Source: Chitinophagaceae bacterium (GTDB lineage Bacteria; Bacteroidota; Bacteroidia; Chitinophagales; Chitinophagaceae). Taken from it: a DNA stretch of 64,000 nucleotides. Below are positions 7,679-17,573 of this stretch, one piece after another; position 1 is the stretch's first letter; each line of letters starts with the position of its first letter. The position numbers were made by a program, and so were the translations under genes. The notes beneath the pieces are model-generated. The model did no database searches and had not been told where the DNA came from. It saw only the letters and a list, made by a program, of their open reading frames with translations. The stretch covers positions 1 through 64,000 of the forward strand of contig JAFKGR010000007.1 of the NCBI GenBank assembly GCA_017307735.1. Reading direction: 5' to 3'.

Positions 7679-10600
7679 TCAGGACAAGTTTTTATCAAGG
7701 ATTTTTTCCATTTCTGTAATCACATTTTCAGACGGCCGTGTAAAATATATTCCTTCAGATGTGTTCTCCCTCATCCCCCTGACGAAGCAATAGATGGCCC
7801 CTCCGAAATCATCGTAGGAAAAATTGCCAAGTTTGTACTTTAAATACTTCTTTATAGCCAGGGTGTAGATGAGATATTGTAAGTGGTAATTATTGGTTTC
7901 CATGGCTGATCTGACTCCTGAGGAATTATAATCTTCTATCCTGTTTCCTAAAAAATTAGTTTTCCAGTCGAGGATATAATATTTGTCCTCAAATTTGAAA
8001 AACAAATCAATGAATCCATTCATCATTCCCTGTAAATACTGATTTTGCCTGATCCGGACCGGAATGTTTTCCCTGATAAGTAAATCGTGTAATAGTAATA
8101 AGCCGTTGCTGTCGAGCATAAAATCAAATTCCATTTCTGCGACCCTGTTTTCAATTGAAATTTTGTCTAATTGAAAATTTCCGTCGCAGCGAGGAATGTT
8201 TGCATGGAGTACGTGTTTGATTAATTGGGGCAGGTGTTTTGAATAATCTTCTTTCTTTGATGAGGCATAACGGTTCACAGCATAACTGATAACATGATTA
8301 TTACCCTGGTCATCTTTGAAATCTATTTTTTCAAATATTTCATGAACCATCGTACCGGTGATATCTCCTTTTCTGAGTTTGGAAAAAATGAATTCATCGT
8401 AATCGTTTGGAGTCATGACAAAATCTTTTACCGCAATTGGAATATGGGTTTTAACGGCCAGAGCCGAATAGCTCGTTGCCTGCCAATGTGCATCTTTTAA
8501 ATAGAATTCGTTTTTCAAAGTGGCAGGCCGCTTTTCGTGATTGTCTCCATGCTGTTGGTAAGGTCTTGGTATATAACCGGTATCCTGACTGCTTTTTAAA
8601 ATTTCAATATTCTCACCGGTTTTCAGATTTTCCAGGAATAAAGACAAACCCGTTACTTTCGGTTTGCTGTTTTCATTTTTATAAATTACTGCTTTATAAA
8701 TTGCCCTCGTTACTGCGACATACATCAACCGCCGGTTTTCCTGTTCTGTTTGTTTTTTTGCCAATTCACTTTGTTCATCATTCAATGCTTCTTTTGGAAT
8801 CGTGATGTAAGATTCATTTTCATAAAGAGAAACAAAGTCACCTTTTGGCACATTTTGTAAATCCATCTGAATGGCAAAGACAATATTGAACTCGAGGCCT
8901 TTGCTTTTGTGAATCGTCATTATGGTCACAGCATCCGCATCGCTTTCCAGTCTGATTTCACTTTCATCTGCATCAATGAGATCCATATTTAAAGATCTCT
9001 GATACCAGGTTAATAATTCAGCCTGATTGAGATGCTGATGATATGCTGCTTTTGAAATCAGGTCCATCAGGTGGTTGAGATTGGTGATGATCCGCATTCC
9101 ATTGGGCGTTGCCGGATTGCTCAGATATGTCATCACTCCCATATCAGCGATGTAAGCAGACAGTGCACTGTAAATACCTTCTGTTTCCCACTTCAGTTTG
9201 TACGATTTGAATAATTCAATCAGTACCTCTTCATCAAATTCGAAAACATCGAAAGATTGTTTGCCGGTAAAAGGATTGACAACTGCACTGTTGATGTTTT
9301 TCATAACGGGCTCATACATCGCTCTCAATACAAAGTACAGGTCTGAAGCCTGGTCGGATTCCATTATTTTCTGATCGGAAACAAACACAGAAGGGACGTG
9401 AAATTTACCCAGTTCTTTCCGGATAGCATCTCCATATTTTTTGCCGCGTACAAGAATTCCGATATCTGAAGCTTTGATGTTTCTATTTTCACCTGCTTGT
9501 TTAATCTTGTAACCTGTATGGGTTAAAAGATCAATAATGAAGGCTGTTGCATCTTTATAAATTTCCTCGTTATTATTTCTTTTGATGATGGTAATTCCCG
9601 GTTGTGAGTTTTCTTCTTTCAGAAAATCTTTTGAATTGCCATCTGGGGAACAGACATTGACATAATTAATGCTATTGGGTTCTTTTTGAAAATAAAAAGT
9701 ATCAAAGTCTGGTTGTGGAAGGAAAAATTGATTGATGGCTTTTATCATGTTTTCCGATGAGCGGAAATTGGTGTTCATGCTATACAAATGATCCACCTCA
9801 TCCCGCGCTTTTAAATAAGTATTGATATCGGCCTGGCGAAATGCATAAATCGATTGTTTGGGATCGCCAATGAAAAACAGAATGGAATTGTCAAATGATT
9901 TTTTGAAGATATCATATTGCAACTTATCCGTATCCTGAAATTCATCTATAAAAACAGCCTTGTATTCTTTTGTGAGTTCTTGTGTAATCCGCTGGCTGTT
10001 TGGGCCTTCCAACGCAGCGTGCAGATTTTGAATCAGGTTGTCAAATGTGAGGATGCCCTCCCGTTCGGTTCTTTGTTTTACACGCGATTCAATTTCTTTA
10101 ATCGCTTTGCAATAAAGGATATCAAAAAAAGGTACGCCGGCTTTTTTTATCTTTTCATGAATTTCAGAATATTGACGTGTAAATTTTTGAAGTTCGTCCG
10201 GGAGTTTCTCAAAATAGTTGGTATTGGATTTGGATTCCAACTCTTTTAATAATTCTTCGGGATTTTCAATTTTTTCTAAAAACTTTTTTTTATTTGACGT
10301 TTTGCCAAGAACAAATTCTATCTCCTGTTTATTCGTTTCTAAATACTGTTTAAAATCCTGAATTGTATTTTTCTTTTCAATATTTAAAGCATTAATTTCC
10401 CTTGTGTTTTCTTCAGATATTTCATAATAACCGGATGAATTATAGGAATGGAATTTTTTTCTTCCCAAATGGTTTTTTAAAACATTTTTTATTTTATCTC
10501 TGCTAAATCCTGATTCAACTAAAAACTTCAGTATGTCCAGTGATAAATTGACAATATTGTTCCTCCAAAAATTGTTTACCTCATCTTCGAGAATATCGTT

Positions 10601-11050
10601 AACATTGGTGACGAGTTCAGCTTCAAAAGACTGCCCCGTTTCAAATGCGAGATAATCCAGCGATTTTTTGCAAAAACTGTGGATGGTCATGATAGAAGTT
10701 TCATCTAAAAAGAGAATGCTGTCTTCCAATCTTTTTTTGACCTCTTCCTTTCCAAATTCAAGTGTGGCCCTTTCAGTAATAGTTTTTATTTGATCAATTT
10801 TGGCTGTTCCTGAAGTTGCGCAGGTTTTTGCCTGTCTGATAAATTCCCTGATTCTTTTATCCAGCTCGGCAACGGCGTTGTTGGTAAAAGTGACCAGAAG
10901 AATGTTCCTGATATTAATGTTTTTTTCAAGAATGAGGCGCAGGGCCAGGATTGCAATGGAAAAAGTTTTTCCTGTGCCGGCGCTCGCTTCCACCAGATTT
11001 TTTCCCCCGAGGGGAACCGTCATCATATTAAAATCAGCATATCGGGTCAT
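7679..11050 (-). CDS. recB: Exodeoxyribonuclease V subunit beta (RecB)
   Basis: RecB is the 3'-5' UvrD-type helicase and nuclease subunit of RecBCD, which processes double-strand ends for recombination. At 1,123 residues it is close to the family size. Helicase motifs are clear: Walker A in LVEASAGTGKTFSIAILALR (about residues 18-37), the Walker B-like FIDEFQDTDKLQYDIF, the MTIHKSKGLEFNIVF motif and VAVTRAIYK near the end of the helicase core. The C-terminal RecB nuclease motif is present as YILDWKTNFLG. The start codon overlaps the recC stop by 4 bp (ATGA type), so the subunits are translationally coupled as the last gene of recD-recC-recB. No frameshift or missing motif was seen. Confidence 0.93.
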   Translation of the reverse strand: MTRYADFNMMTVPLGGKNLVEASAGTGKTFSIAILALRLILEKNINIRNILLVTFTNNAVAELDKRIREFIRQAKTCATSGTAKIDQIKTITERATLEFGKEEVKKRLEDSILFLDETSIMTIHSFCKKSLDYLAFETGQSFEAELVTNVNDILEDEVNNFWRNNIVNLSLDILKFLVESGFSRDKIKNVLKNHLGRKKFHSYNSSGYYEISEENTREINALNIEKKNTIQDFKQYLETNKQEIEFVLGKTSNKKKFLEKIENPEELLKELESKSNTNYFEKLPDELQKFTRQYSEIHEKIKKAGVPFFDILYCKAIKEIESRVKQRTEREGILTFDNLIQNLHAALEGPNSQRITQELTKEYKAVFIDEFQDTDKLQYDIFKKSFDNSILFFIGDPKQSIYAFRQADINTYLKARDEVDHLYSMNTNFRSSENMIKAINQFFLPQPDFDTFYFQKEPNSINYVNVCSPDGNSKDFLKEENSQPGITIIKRNNNEEIYKDATAFIIDLLTHTGYKIKQAGENRNIKASDIGILVRGKKYGDAIRKELGKFHVPSVFVSDQKIMESDQASDLYFVLRAMYEPVMKNINSAVVNPFTGKQSFDVFEFDEEVLIELFKSYKLKWETEGIYSALSAYIADMGVMTYLSNPATPNGMRIITNLNHLMDLISKAAYHQHLNQAELLTWYQRSLNMDLIDADESEIRLESDADAVTIMTIHKSKGLEFNIVFAIQMDLQNVPKGDFVSLYENESYITIPKEALNDEQSELAKKQTEQENRRLMYVAVTRAIYKAVIYKNENSKPKVTGLSLFLENLKTGENIEILKSSQDTGYIPRPYQQHGDNHEKRPATLKNEFYLKDAHWQATSYSALAVKTHIPIAVKDFVMTPNDYDEFIFSKLRKGDITGTMVHEIFEKIDFKDDQGNNHVISYAVNRYASSKKEDYSKHLPQLIKHVLHANIPRCDGNFQLDKISIENRVAEMEFDFMLDSNGLLLLHDLLIRENIPVRIRQNQYLQGMMNGFIDLFFKFEDKYYILDWKTNFLGNRIEDYNSSGVRSAMETNNYHLQYLIYTLAIKKYLKYKLGNFSYDDFGGAIYCFVRGMRENTSEGIYFTRPSENVITEMEKILDKNLS

Positions 11051-14000
11051 GGAAAAATGGCTTTAAATTCTGTCAGAACCTCCTTTGTAATTTTTTTGTT
11101 TTCTTCCAGCACTTCATCGCTATAAAAATATCCGTTGTCCAATTCTCTTTTGGTGTATTCATCTACTTTATTGTGTTCGCCTGGTGTAGCATAGTCAGTA
11201 AGTTTCTTTAATTTTAAATCATCAATTTTTTCAGTTTCAAAAGACATATTCATAAAAAATGGTAATATTTTTTTGCAACCTTCCCTGAAATATCTGACGA
11301 GTACATTTAATTGTTTCATTGCCCTTTCCCTGGAAATATAGTTGGCTTCCACATTTCTTTCGTTCGAAATAAAAACAGTTTTCCTGTGGCTGTCTGTTGC
11401 ACAGGAAATGAGCTGGTACAAATAAGCTTTGAACCGGTATTTATTTTCCTTTTTTGAAAAACAGGGTACAGGAATTTTATCATTAAAGACGGGTTCCAAA
11501 TTGCCGGTTAATGTGATACTGTTTTCCAACATAATTGCAAAATTTTCTGAAACAGGCTCGTATCCCTTTCGGATTTGGTCGTACTTTTCTTTTACGGGTT
11601 CTGCCTGCTCTTTAATGCTTTCCCATGTTGCCTCTGCAAAATTACCAAGCGGCAGTTCCCCTGTTTTTTTCTTTCTGGCAAGGGTTACGCTTAACTCTTC
11701 GGTTTTGTCTTCGTTCAACCAGCCATTTTTTAAATTCCATTCTTCAAGATTATTTAAAGAAAATAATTCTGTTTCGGGTAATACAACGTCTTCCTGATCC
11801 AGATTTATATTCAATATATTTTTATAATACCACGCAATTGGATTTTTATAAAATGAATAAAGCGTTTCAAATGAAATTTCATTCATCTCATTTATTTCTT
11901 CGGGATGATCCGTTTTGATCTGTTTTTCTTCTGTGGGTATTAACAGGTAATTATAGTACTTGTTGTCTGTTCCGTACTTTCTGCTGAATGTGTGCAATGG
12001 TTGTTCCACGACCAGCCTGTCTTCTACTTCTCCGGGATGTTCCGCATGATCATAAATAAAACCGAGAAGTTCATCCACAAGAATTGAAGGTGGCTTTTTT
12101 GCATTTGTCTGAATATCCTGTCCGTTATAACTCAGATAAAGAAAGTCTCCGGCACTCATAATGGTTTCGAGGAACAAATGTTTGTCATTTACTTTCAGAT
12201 CACGGTCTCCCTTTCGCGGTTTCTTTATCATGAGATCAAAACCGACACGGGTATTTTTTCTTGGAAATTTATCAAAGTCCAGACCGAGCATGGCCACCAC
12301 TTTGAATGGAATGCTTCGCATCGGAATTGTTGAGCAAAAGGTGACGCCACCACGAGCGAAGTGATATTCCTGAGCAGCATTTCCGATGGCGGATAAAAAT
12401 TGTTTGAGAAAAACGTAATAGGAAATTTCTTTGTCAAATATTTCTCTTGTGGCAGATGCTTTTTCAATAACTGATATCAGTTGACGGTATTCTTCGCTGT
12501 CCTGGTCTTCTTCATTGAACAGAAGTTTTTGTGTGAGTTCAAAAACATAATCCAACCAATCGGAAACGGTTCTTTCTTTTTCGCGTTCTTTGATAAGCGC
12601 AATCAAAGTGTCCGCGAAACAGGCGAAGTGAATCACTTCTTCGGAGGATGACCCTTCAACCGTATCCAACGGGAAAAAACTTTCTTTACCCTCACCATAT
12701 TCTTCCCCGCCGCTGATGCAGAGGCCATACATGATTCGTTTTAGTCCATAGTTCCAGCTTACATAGATCGAATCATTTTCAGTTTTTCCATCGATCCCAT
12801 ACCGGATGTTGGCTTCATTTACAACCCTTCGCAGGTTATCCGGATCATAGATCTGAAAACGATCTTTGATGCAGGAATAATCGAGCAATTGCATGACTGT
12901 TTCAGAAGTAAAATGATTTTCATCCAGCGTCAATACTTCTGCCAGTGCCCTGCTGACGCTGTCTGATGAAATGAATGTTTCATCGGCAATCTTGTATGGA
13001 AATTTATAAGGAGCATTATCAAATACGGCTCTGATAAAGGATGCATAACGGTTAATATCTGTCACCTGCACTACGATATCTCTTGCATTGATTTCTCCCG
13101 GATGCTTATCTGCAAGGTGAACCAGGTAATTGTACAAAGATTGCACTTCTCTTATCGGACTATGGCAACTTTGAATAAGGATGGATCCATCATTTAACTT
13201 GGCATCGGAAAAATTTTCGTTTTCCTGAGGAATAGAATTCTCCGAAATGTAATGCTGAACAGCATGTAGCAAAGTATCTTTTTGAAAAGTGACTGCTCCG
13301 GCAAAGTCGTATTGGTTGATGACCTCATCATTTTCAAACAGAAGCCGGATCGTATTTTGAATAAGTTTTCCCCAGTTGAGAAGCAGCGGATTTGAAACCG
13401 GATTTTCCTGAACTATTCTTCCTCTTTTTTGTTGATAAAATATTTCCTTTTTGGTTTGGTCTTCGTACCAATAAATTTCCGGTGAAGGATTGGGAAGAAA
13501 AATAAAAACCGGTAACTGACCGCTTAAAAGATAGAGCAGGTCGCGGTGATATTCCGTGAGAAGCACCGTGCCGAAAATAAAAATGTTGGGAATTTTTTGT
13601 CTGATATGCTGAACCGCAGTTGGATCGTTTATTTTTTCAATAATAAATTTTTTGACAACCGATTTATCGGGAAACAGATTTCCGGCTTTTTCTCTCGCTT
13701 TTATCCAGAGGTCTTTCTGCCATTTCTCTTCTTCAACATCATTGTAATAAAGTTCGCCCTTATTCCACTTCTCAATAATCTCCGGGCGGTAGGCCTGATA
13801 TTGATCCAGTAGATCTGAGATCTTTTTTGCAAGCTCAATTTTTTTGAGATTGTCTTCCTGATTGTTGGTTTGATAATATCCGGCTAATTGAGGATAGGTC
13901 GTTTTGATTTCATCATCCCCCAGCAAATCGTAAATCAGCCAGGAGAGATCATCCGAAGAAAGAGATTTCTGATAAGTACCTCCGGCCTCTTTAAAAATCT

Positions 14001-14220
14001 GGTACAATAAATCATTCAGCCTGAGAAATTCGAGGTTGGCTGCGATTCCGTTTTTAAGTGCCATCTTTTCTTTCAGCCAATTGTTCATTCCTTCAGTCTG
14101 TGTCACAATCCGGATCGGCATAAACAGGCCGGTGTTTTGCCGCGCGATTTCCTCTGTCAACTGATCAGCCAGCGCAGAAAGCGAATTGGAACTTCTTATA
14201 TAAAACTGCTGATGATTCAT
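11047..14220 (-). CDS. recC: Exodeoxyribonuclease V subunit gamma (RecC)
   Basis: RecC is the structural, Chi-recognising subunit of RecBCD; it resembles a UvrD helicase without ATPase motifs. The 1,057-residue protein starts with a segment typical of the family (FYIRSSNSLSALADQLTEEI) followed by VTQTEGMNNWLKEKMA, and has internal family signatures including FIFGTVLLTEYHRDLLYLLS and SCHSPIREVQSLYNYLVHL. The conserved VVAMLGLDFDKFPRK region is also present. It sits between recD and recB with 4-bp overlaps at both ends. Which Chi-like sequence it recognises is not inferable from the sequence. Confidence 0.9.
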   Translation of the reverse strand: MNHQQFYIRSSNSLSALADQLTEEIARQNTGLFMPIRIVTQTEGMNNWLKEKMALKNGIAANLEFLRLNDLLYQIFKEAGGTYQKSLSSDDLSWLIYDLLGDDEIKTTYPQLAGYYQTNNQEDNLKKIELAKKISDLLDQYQAYRPEIIEKWNKGELYYNDVEEEKWQKDLWIKAREKAGNLFPDKSVVKKFIIEKINDPTAVQHIRQKIPNIFIFGTVLLTEYHRDLLYLLSGQLPVFIFLPNPSPEIYWYEDQTKKEIFYQQKRGRIVQENPVSNPLLLNWGKLIQNTIRLLFENDEVINQYDFAGAVTFQKDTLLHAVQHYISENSIPQENENFSDAKLNDGSILIQSCHSPIREVQSLYNYLVHLADKHPGEINARDIVVQVTDINRYASFIRAVFDNAPYKFPYKIADETFISSDSVSRALAEVLTLDENHFTSETVMQLLDYSCIKDRFQIYDPDNLRRVVNEANIRYGIDGKTENDSIYVSWNYGLKRIMYGLCISGGEEYGEGKESFFPLDTVEGSSSEEVIHFACFADTLIALIKEREKERTVSDWLDYVFELTQKLLFNEEDQDSEEYRQLISVIEKASATREIFDKEISYYVFLKQFLSAIGNAAQEYHFARGGVTFCSTIPMRSIPFKVVAMLGLDFDKFPRKNTRVGFDLMIKKPRKGDRDLKVNDKHLFLETIMSAGDFLYLSYNGQDIQTNAKKPPSILVDELLGFIYDHAEHPGEVEDRLVVEQPLHTFSRKYGTDNKYYNYLLIPTEEKQIKTDHPEEINEMNEISFETLYSFYKNPIAWYYKNILNINLDQEDVVLPETELFSLNNLEEWNLKNGWLNEDKTEELSVTLARKKKTGELPLGNFAEATWESIKEQAEPVKEKYDQIRKGYEPVSENFAIMLENSITLTGNLEPVFNDKIPVPCFSKKENKYRFKAYLYQLISCATDSHRKTVFISNERNVEANYISRERAMKQLNVLVRYFREGCKKILPFFMNMSFETEKIDDLKLKKLTDYATPGEHNKVDEYTKRELDNGYFYSDEVLEENKKITKEVLTEFKAIFP

Positions 14221-15872
14221 TGATTTAAAAATCTTTGTTTAATGCCTGATCCTCTCCTGACATCTCTATCGATAGTCGATTTCAGAATTTCTTGCCGGCA
14301 CTGAATGATTACTTTTTCTCTCGCTCTTGTCACAGCCGTATAGATCAGTTCTTTGGTGAGAATCTGATTGTCCTTTTCCGGCAGAATAGTTAAGACATGA
14401 TTGTATTCAGATCCCTGGCTCTTATGAATGGTGATGGCATAAGCCGTTTCTTCACCGGTGATGAAGGAAACAGGATAGCTGACCAATTCACCTCTTGATT
14501 CAAACCAAACTTTTAGTTTACCATCCTTCCCTTCCCTGACAATTCCGGTATCGCCATTGAAAAGTTGAAGAGAATAATTGTTTTTTGTAATCATAACCGG
14601 CCGGTTGTGATAAAATACACCTGTTCTTCTGATCAGATTTTTCCTTTCGAGAATTTTTTCTATCCGCGCATTGATTTGATAAACGCCGTGCAAACCTTCA
14701 CGGACAGCGCAGAGCACGCGCAGCCGATTGAGCTTTTCAAAAGCTATTTTCAGGTCATTTTCTTTAATGTATTCTGCAAATCCGAGAATAAAAGTTTCAA
14801 ATAATTTCTCCTCATAGTCTGAATCTACCTGAACCTGGCCATCTGTTTCTTTCAGGAACTTGTCTAATTCTGAAAAATCTTTATTCAGAATGATGTTGCT
14901 GAATTTGCCGATCCCTTTATCAGATGAAAAACGGTAACTGTGTTTTAGTACGATTACATTTTCGCCGGAATCTTCTTCCAAATAACTTTTTTCTTTTGCC
15001 ACAGTTTTCAATTCTTCTGAGAGGCTGCACAAATCCGAAAAAACACTTCCTGCCTCTACAGAGGCTAATTGGTGCTGATCTCCGAGAAGAATCAGTTTTG
15101 TTTTCGAATCGATTGCCCGAAGAAGTTTTGAAAAGAGAGCCAGGTCAATCATGGATGATTCATCGATGATGATCAGGTCAAATGGCAAATGGTTTTCTTC
15201 ATTAAATCTGAAATAAATGCTGTTGGGTTTAAAACCAAGCAATCTGTGAATCGTTGATGGCATCAGCTTTTCAAGATGTTCTTTGATCCTGTTATCCATA
15301 TCCCTGCCGGCATTCTTAAGGCTTTCGGCCATGCGTGCTGCTGCTTTTCCGGTTGGAGCCGCCAGCGCAACTTTTAAATCAGGTTTGGCAGAAAATAGCT
15401 GAGCAAGAATTTTTGTAACAGTCGTCGTTTTTCCTGTTCCCGGTCCGCCGGAAATGATGATGAAATTTTTTTGAAGACTCGATAGTATTGCCTTTTTCTG
15501 ATCCGGATCTTTGGCATCAATATGATTTCCCTTCCCGATTTCATTTGGTGGTGCAGAAACAAGACTCTTGATTTTTTCAATCAGTGAGGTTTCATATTTA
15601 TAATACCTGTGGATATAAAGTAAATTACCCGATGAGATAATCAATGGATCGCCGCTGGCTTTCTCTGAATATTCTTTTTTTGAAACGGGTTCAAAATCCG
15701 GATACCAATCCGGATTATCTTTTGAAACTTCTTCCCAATCAATACAAACATTTCCCTGTTTTAATTTTTCCCAGAGGAGGTACAGGATTCCTTTCTGATA
15801 TTCCGGAAAATAATCGGCCAATTGATAGGAAGAATTGTCGTTGTGCGGAGCACTGAAATTGCGCATGCTCAT
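14217..15872 (-). CDS. recD: Exodeoxyribonuclease V subunit alpha (RecD)
   Basis: RecD is the 5'-3' SF1B helicase of RecBCD. The protein (551 residues from the chosen start) has Walker A in IIISGGPGTGKTTTVTKILA, the DEAD-like IIIDESSMIDLALFSKLL, LILLGDQHQLASVEAGSVF, and the C-terminal TIHKSQGSEYNHV and YTAVTRAREKVII motifs. I chose the ATG at 15872 (MSMRNF; another ATG lies two codons on) because a perfect minus-strand -7 box ends about 5 bp upstream. An in-frame extension to 15971 would run through that promoter and into the palindromic repeat at 15947-16026. It is the first gene of the recDCB operon; its stop overlaps the recC start. Confidence 0.92.
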   Translation of the reverse strand: MSMRNFSAPHNDNSSYQLADYFPEYQKGILYLLWEKLKQGNVCIDWEEVSKDNPDWYPDFEPVSKKEYSEKASGDPLIISSGNLLYIHRYYKYETSLIEKIKSLVSAPPNEIGKGNHIDAKDPDQKKAILSSLQKNFIIISGGPGTGKTTTVTKILAQLFSAKPDLKVALAAPTGKAAARMAESLKNAGRDMDNRIKEHLEKLMPSTIHRLLGFKPNSIYFRFNEENHLPFDLIIIDESSMIDLALFSKLLRAIDSKTKLILLGDQHQLASVEAGSVFSDLCSLSEELKTVAKEKSYLEEDSGENVIVLKHSYRFSSDKGIGKFSNIILNKDFSELDKFLKETDGQVQVDSDYEEKLFETFILGFAEYIKENDLKIAFEKLNRLRVLCAVREGLHGVYQINARIEKILERKNLIRRTGVFYHNRPVMITKNNYSLQLFNGDTGIVREGKDGKLKVWFESRGELVSYPVSFITGEETAYAITIHKSQGSEYNHVLTILPEKDNQILTKELIYTAVTRAREKVIIQCRQEILKSTIDRDVRRGSGIKQRFLNQ

Positions 15873-15877
15873 TAACT

Positions 15878-15885
15878 CAAAAATA
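15878..15885 (-). promoter_or_regulatory. -7 box of recDCB operon promoter
   Basis: On the minus strand this reads TATTTTTG, a perfect TAnnTTTG box, ending about 5 bp before the proposed recD start. It sets the start choice and implies a leaderless mRNA. Confidence 0.55.
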
Positions 15886-15946
15886 AAGATAATAACGGTG
15901 TCAGTTTCATGCTGATTGAAAAGTCTTTCAATGGATAAATGTTTTT

Positions 15947-16026
15947 TTGCCGCAGAGCCTCCGGGGCACAAAGCAACACAAAGGATTTTTCTTGTGATCT
16001 TTAGTGTCTTCGTGTCCTGGTGGCAA
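15947..16026. repeat. 80-bp palindromic CACAAAG-type repeat
   Basis: The outer arms are TTGCC (15947) and GGCAA (ending 16026). Inside, CACAAAG-like words on the left face CTTTAGTGTCTTCGTG-like words on the right across an AT-rich centre. I recall similar CACAAAG/CTTCGTG-type sequences as widespread dispersed repeats in environmental bacteria, but this is unverified. It is unrelated to the 156-bp element starting 130 bp downstream. Confidence 0.5.
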
Positions 16027-16155
16027 GAGTCAGTCGCAATTTATTCTTTACAATGTTTTGTTTGTGTTGTCTGTGGATCAATCAGGAAAATGTTTTTAAA
16101 CTTCCATTCATTGAGTTCTGATTTACTGTTAATTAATGGCAAACTTTCTTTATCT

Positions 16156-16313
16156 GGGATTTTGCAGTGGCACTAAAAGCTACTTCAAAGTGCGTAAGGG
16201 GTTGTGGGAAGTATCCCGGTAACCCTGGCTTAGAAAAGCCTTTGAGGAAATATCTTATTTGAGCATTAGGCATCCTTAGTTGTTTTGAAGTCAACTGTAA
16301 AATTTGGGTTAAT
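16156..16313 (+). repeat. Dispersed multi-hairpin element, copy A (degenerate, full length)
   Basis: This is homologous, in opposite orientation, to 46275-46430 over almost its full length. Shared blocks include GGGATTTTGCAGT, GTGCrTAAGGGG, GGGAAGyATCCCGGTAACCC, CTTAGAAA(A)GCCTTTG, GAGCATTAGGC and the terminal AACTGyAAAATTyGGGTTAA. Several of the hairpins present in the 46-kb copy have mismatches here, so this copy has decayed. Its end reaches into the probable promoter region of pdxA. Confidence 0.75.
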
Positions 16314-16347
16314 ATTCCCTAAATTGCGATCCTAAAATTGAACGAAA

Positions 16348-17415
16348 GTGATCAGTGAGGCAAACAGGAAACCGGTAGTTGGGATAACTTGCGGGGACGT
16401 GAACGGAATCGGGCCGGAAATAATTATAAAATCATTGTCGGATAGCCGTATCTGCGATTTGTGTGTCCCGGTTATATTCGGCAGTAACAAGGTGTTTAAT
16501 TTTTACCGGAAGGGATTACAGGATTTTCATTTCAACTTTACCCCCGCCAGGGATTTTGCTCATCTCAATCCGAAACAAGCCAATTTATTGAATTGCTGGG
16601 AGGAAGAAATTAAAGTGACACCCGGTGAACTCAATGAAACCGGTGGAACGTATGCTGCCAAATCGCTGCTTGCCGCCGCCAAAGCTGCCAAAGAAGGGAA
16701 TATCGATATTTTAGTTACTTCTCCGGTGAATAAAAAGAATATTCATGGCGAATCTTTCCCCTATACCGGGCATACCCCGTTTTTGAAAGACTTTTTTAAA
16801 TGTGACGATGTGCTGATGCTGATGGCATCAGGCAACTTCAGGGTTGGGCTGGTAACCGAACATTTGCCAATTAAAGATGTAGCAGTTGAAATCACGAGGG
16901 AAGCAATTTTGAGCAAGCTAAAGATTTTGGATAGCAGCCTTCAGAAAGATTTTAATGTGGCAAGGCCTAAGATTGCGGTTCTCGCGCTCAATCCACATGC
17001 CGGTGACAATGGATTGATAGGAAGTGAGGAGGAAAGTATTATCAGACCTGCTGTCAGGGATGCCAAACATGAAATGATTGTGGAGGGGCCGTTTGCGGCT
17101 GATGGTTTTTTTGCGAGAGGATACCAGTTAAAATTTGATGGGATATTGGCAATGTATCATGATCAGGGATTGATACCATTCAAAAGCCTGGCACAGGAAG
17201 GAGGTATCAATTTTACTGCAGGTTTACCATTGGTTCGTACAAGTCCGGATCACGGTACCGCCTTTGATATTGCGGGTAAAGGTTTGGCGGATCCATCTTC
17301 ATTCAATGCTGCAATTTTTGAGGGGATCGAAATATTTAAGAACAGGGATTTTTATGCAGATATCCGTAAAAACCCCTTGAAAAGGACTTATGTTGCGCCA
17401 AGTAACGATGATTGA
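16348..17415 (+). CDS. pdxA: 4-hydroxythreonine-4-phosphate dehydrogenase PdxA
   Basis: PdxA oxidises and decarboxylates 4-phosphohydroxy-L-threonine in DXP-dependent pyridoxal phosphate synthesis; it is a metal- and NAD-dependent cytoplasmic dimer. The 355-residue protein opens with VVGITCGDVNGIGPEII, the family's GDPxGIGPE motif with V-N in place of the usual P-A. It has the metal-site histidines in YTGHTPFL and in MYHDQGLIPFK, and ends with the FTAGLPLVRTSPDHGTAFDI block. It uses a GTG start at 16348; no ATG fits the family N-terminus. It is an isolated gene; the PLP-dependent decarboxylase at 56 kb is one potential consumer of the cofactor. Confidence 0.93.
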   Translation: MISEANRKPVVGITCGDVNGIGPEIIIKSLSDSRICDLCVPVIFGSNKVFNFYRKGLQDFHFNFTPARDFAHLNPKQANLLNCWEEEIKVTPGELNETGGTYAAKSLLAAAKAAKEGNIDILVTSPVNKKNIHGESFPYTGHTPFLKDFFKCDDVLMLMASGNFRVGLVTEHLPIKDVAVEITREAILSKLKILDSSLQKDFNVARPKIAVLALNPHAGDNGLIGSEEESIIRPAVRDAKHEMIVEGPFAADGFFARGYQLKFDGILAMYHDQGLIPFKSLAQEGGINFTAGLPLVRTSPDHGTAFDIAGKGLADPSSFNAAIFEGIEIFKNRDFYADIRKNPLKRTYVAPSNDD

Positions 17416-17573
17416 CAAAATTGGAATGAAAATTTTGGGCAAAGAAATATTTTTGTACATAGATTCGTTACATCCTATGTTATTTATTTAATTTTGAATC
17501 CTTGATACCCTGAAAAGCCAAATTTGATGGATATAGTCATTCAAGTGGTTTTCGAACAAGCAAATCATTCCGT

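Larger units (their letters stand above)
15873..16347. other. 475-bp intergenic region between recD and pdxA
   Basis: A divergent intergenic region containing the recD -7 box, two unrelated palindromic repeats (15947-16026 and 16156-16313) and about 35 bp before pdxA. A near-consensus -7 element, TAAATTGC, sits just downstream of the second repeat at about 16319. No ORF here is credible. Confidence 0.6.

Noticed and set aside
15873..15971. N-terminal extension of recD to 15971
   Set aside because: It would run through a perfect -7 promoter box and a palindromic repeat, and the added residues match nothing in RecD.
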